DNA of 64,000 nucleotides from Hylemonella gracilis (lineage in GTDB: Bacteria > Pseudomonadota > Gammaproteobacteria > Burkholderiales > Burkholderiaceae_C). Positions within the stretch are counted from its first letter, which is position 1; each line of letters opens with the position of its first letter. The notes below the pieces were generated by a model. It made no database searches and was not told the DNA's origin. It worked only from the letters and a program-made list of their open reading frames with translations. The stretch is from assembly GCF_004328645.1 (NCBI RefSeq), contig NZ_CP031395.1, forward strand, positions 2,753,501-2,817,500. The letters are read 5' to 3'. The position numbers and the translations under genes are program-made. Shown piece after piece: positions 62,313 to 64,000 of this stretch.

Positions 62313-62324
62313 ACCCTTAAGGGT
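62313..62324. promoter_or_regulatory. Perfect 12-bp palindrome upstream of chemoreceptor
   Basis: ACCCTTAAGGGT is a perfect palindrome 61 bp upstream of the chemoreceptor start codon. It may be an operator; no factor is identified. Confidence 0.35.
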
Positions 62325-62388
62325 ATTTGAGAATCATTCCAACCAGGCCCACTTGTCCCGATTCAGGCGAAGAGAAATCCTGCCCCTG

Positions 62389-62409
62389 AAAAATCCTCGA
62401 GGGATTTTT
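62389..62409 (-). terminator. Hairpin terminator after relA
   Basis: Stem AAAAATCC / GGATTTTT with a five-base loop, 46 bp after the relA stop. The A/T-rich ends give a T-run on either strand, so it can act as a bidirectional terminator. Confidence 0.7.
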
Positions 62410-62454
62410 CCAACTGCACCAGTTGTATCGGCACCGACGGCAACGCCAGTGGGA

Positions 62455-64000
62455 CTATTTCCGCTTCGCCTTCCACACCCCTGGCAGCGCCGCCACCGTG
62501 GCCAGCACCTTGCCCAGGCGGCTGGTGCTGGCCACTTCCACGGTCAGCGTCATGCGCGCCACACCTTGCACGGTCTGGGTCTGAGCGCCGATGACGTTGA
62601 TCTTCTCCTTGACGAAGACTTCGCTCACGTCGCGCAGCAAGCCCTGACGATCGGCGGCTTCGATGTGAACATCCACCGGGTAGACCGCCCCCCCCTTGCC
62701 TTCGCCACCAGCCTTGGGCACACCCCACTCAACGTCGATCACCCGCTCGCCATGCGTGTTGATCAGCGCCTGCAAGCTGGCACAGTCGGCCCGGTGCACG
62801 CTGACGCCTTTGCCGCGCGTGACGAAACCACGGATCGCATCGGGTGGCGCGGGCTTGCAGCACTTGGCAAGCTGAGTGAGCAGGGAATCCACCCCGACCA
62901 CCAGCACACCGCCCTTCCCCGAACCTTCGCTGCGCGGGCGACGCAACATGGACTGCACGGCGTCATCGGCCTCGACCACCGGCGCGGGATCCGCCGGGCG
63001 CAGGACGGCCTCGATGCTGCGCAAGGACAACTCGTCCTTGCCCACCACCTCGAACAAGGCCTGCGCGTTCGTGAAACCCAATTGCGCCGCCAGATCGTCG
63101 AGCTTGATGGCCGTCTTGCCCTCGCGCTGCAGGGTCTTTTCCACCGCCTCGCGACCGCGCGCGATGGTCTCCTGCGCGGCCTGGGCGTTGAACCACGCCC
63201 GAACCTTGGCGCGCGCGCGGGGACTGACCATGTAGCCCAACTCGGGGTTGAGCCAATCGCGCGAAGGCCCTCCCTCCTTCACGGCGGTGATTTCCACCGT
63301 CTGGCCATTCTTCAACGGGGTGTTGAGCGGCACCATGGCGCCATCGACGCGCGCGCCGCGGCAATGATGGCCCAGGTCTGTGTGAAGGCTGTAGGCGAAA
63401 TCCACCGGTGTCGCGCCCTGGGGCAAGTCCACGATGGTGGCTTGCGGGGTGAGCACATAGATGCGATCGTCCAGCACCCCGCCCACCTCGCCCCGGGTCG
63501 GGCGCTGCGCGCGGTCGTCCTGCCCGCCGGACAGGTCCTGCTCCCAGGCCAACAGTTGGCGCAGCACGGCGATCTTGGCATCGTAGGCACTGTCCGCGGT
63601 CACGCCACCGCCGTAGCCCTTCGCCCCTGCCTCCTTGTAAGCCCAATGCGCGGCCACGCCCAGCTCCGCATGCTCATGCATGGCTTGGGTGCGGATCTGG
63701 ATCTCGATGGCTCGGCCTTCCGCATCACGCACTACCGTGTGCAGAGACTGGTAGCCATTGGGTTTGGGCCGGGCGATGTAATCGTCGAACTCTTCGACCA
63801 CGGGCGTGAAGTGGCTATGCACCCAGCTCAGGGCCGCGTAACAGGCGGGCACGTCTGGCACGACCACGCGCAGGGCGCGCACGTCATAGATGCGGTCGAA
63901 GTCCAGGGACTTGCCGCGCATCTTGCGGATGATGCTGTAGATGTGCTTGGGGCGCCCCTGCACCTGCGCGCTGACGCCCTGCACGCGCAATTCACGCTCA
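62455..64000 (-). CDS. relA: (p)ppGpp synthetase RelA, C-terminal part (partial)
   Basis: The last 514 residues of a RelA/SpoT enzyme, cut by the right window edge; the N-terminal HD region lies outside. The synthetase domain is present (RPKHIYSIIRKM, YQSLHTVVRD). The acidic motif EFDD before DYIARPKPNGYQSLHT marks the monofunctional RelA type; SpoT-type enzymes have RxKD there. TGS (DRIYVLTPQATIVDLPQGATPVDFAY), a conserved-cysteine region (AKCCKPAPPDAIRGFV) and a C-terminal ACT domain follow. It makes the alarmone pppGpp on stalled ribosomes. Confidence 0.95.
   Translation of the reverse strand, partial: ERELRVQGVSAQVQGRPKHIYSIIRKMRGKSLDFDRIYDVRALRVVVPDVPACYAALSWVHSHFTPVVEEFDDYIARPKPNGYQSLHTVVRDAEGRAIEIQIRTQAMHEHAELGVAAHWAYKEAGAKGYGGGVTADSAYDAKIAVLRQLLAWEQDLSGGQDDRAQRPTRGEVGGVLDDRIYVLTPQATIVDLPQGATPVDFAYSLHTDLGHHCRGARVDGAMVPLNTPLKNGQTVEITAVKEGGPSRDWLNPELGYMVSPRARAKVRAWFNAQAAQETIARGREAVEKTLQREGKTAIKLDDLAAQLGFTNAQALFEVVGKDELSLRSIEAVLRPADPAPVVEADDAVQSMLRRPRSEGSGKGGVLVVGVDSLLTQLAKCCKPAPPDAIRGFVTRGKGVSVHRADCASLQALINTHGERVIDVEWGVPKAGGEGKGGAVYPVDVHIEAADRQGLLRDVSEVFVKEKINVIGAQTQTVQGVARMTLTVEVASTSRLGKVLATVAALPGVWKAKRK

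Overview
The window is high-GC, densely packed bacterial chromosome. It looks like a betaproteobacterium of the order Burkholderiales, most likely a Comamonadaceae-type organism. The reasons are several Bug/TctC-type tripartite tricarboxylate receptors, many Liv-type ABC transporters next to catabolic genes, the IolC-DUF2090 fusion kinase, an IclR/PobA pair, a RelA with the EFDD motif, and the general gene style. This is inferred from family content; I saw no rRNA, tRNA, CRISPR array, insertion sequence, prophage or origin.

Layout. 1-6141: a minus-strand Liv-type uptake cluster (livG partial, livM, livH, substrate-binding protein) with an acyl-CoA ligase that carries a one-base frameshift. 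6345-9797: an arsenic resistance operon (arsR, arsN2-like, arsI-like, two arsC, acr3). 9841-15796: housekeeping and stress genes (selO, msrB, yciB, bolA, a parvulin, rlhA-like U32). 15949-19364: an AT-richer lipoprotein gene and a very large protein with an HExxH zinc-protease motif, a predicted propeller and a predicted outer-membrane barrel. 19394-22144: pobR-like/pobA (4-hydroxybenzoate to protocatechuate) with tandem operators, then an Lrp/AsnC regulator behind an FNR-like box. 22210-29536: a YgiQ radical SAM protein and two divergently transcribed cyclic-di-GMP proteins. 29547-34204: a split chromate transporter, an AsmA-like protein and small membrane proteins.

34271-40838 is a self-contained catabolic island: MFS transporter, TetR regulator, Bug receptor, Gfo/Idh/MocA oxidoreductase, DUF993 protein and a TIM-barrel isomerase. 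Two matching palindromes, one before tetR and one on the operon promoter, suggest the regulator's operator. 41208-52148 is a second catabolic island arranged around a divergent control region. To the left run rpiR, an IolC-DUF2090 kinase/aldolase, a beta-hydroxyacid dehydrogenase, a Tat-exported binding protein, a LivH permease and two SDR dehydrogenases. To the right run livM, livG, livF and an odd ABC ATPase without a signature motif. Together they look like uptake and breakdown of a polyol or sugar acid whose identity the sequence does not reveal.

52166-57374: a Bug receptor, a LigW-like aromatic decarboxylase with a divergent LysR regulator, and a FadH-type dienoyl-CoA reductase. 57512-60612: a small basic protein with a terminator, then a 2-oxoglutarate/Fe(II) dioxygenase divergent from an orphan NMT1-type binding protein and a nucleoside deaminase; their shared upstream region is a striking stepwise inverted repeat. 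60648-64000: a methyl-accepting chemotaxis protein and the C-terminal part of RelA, cut by the window end.
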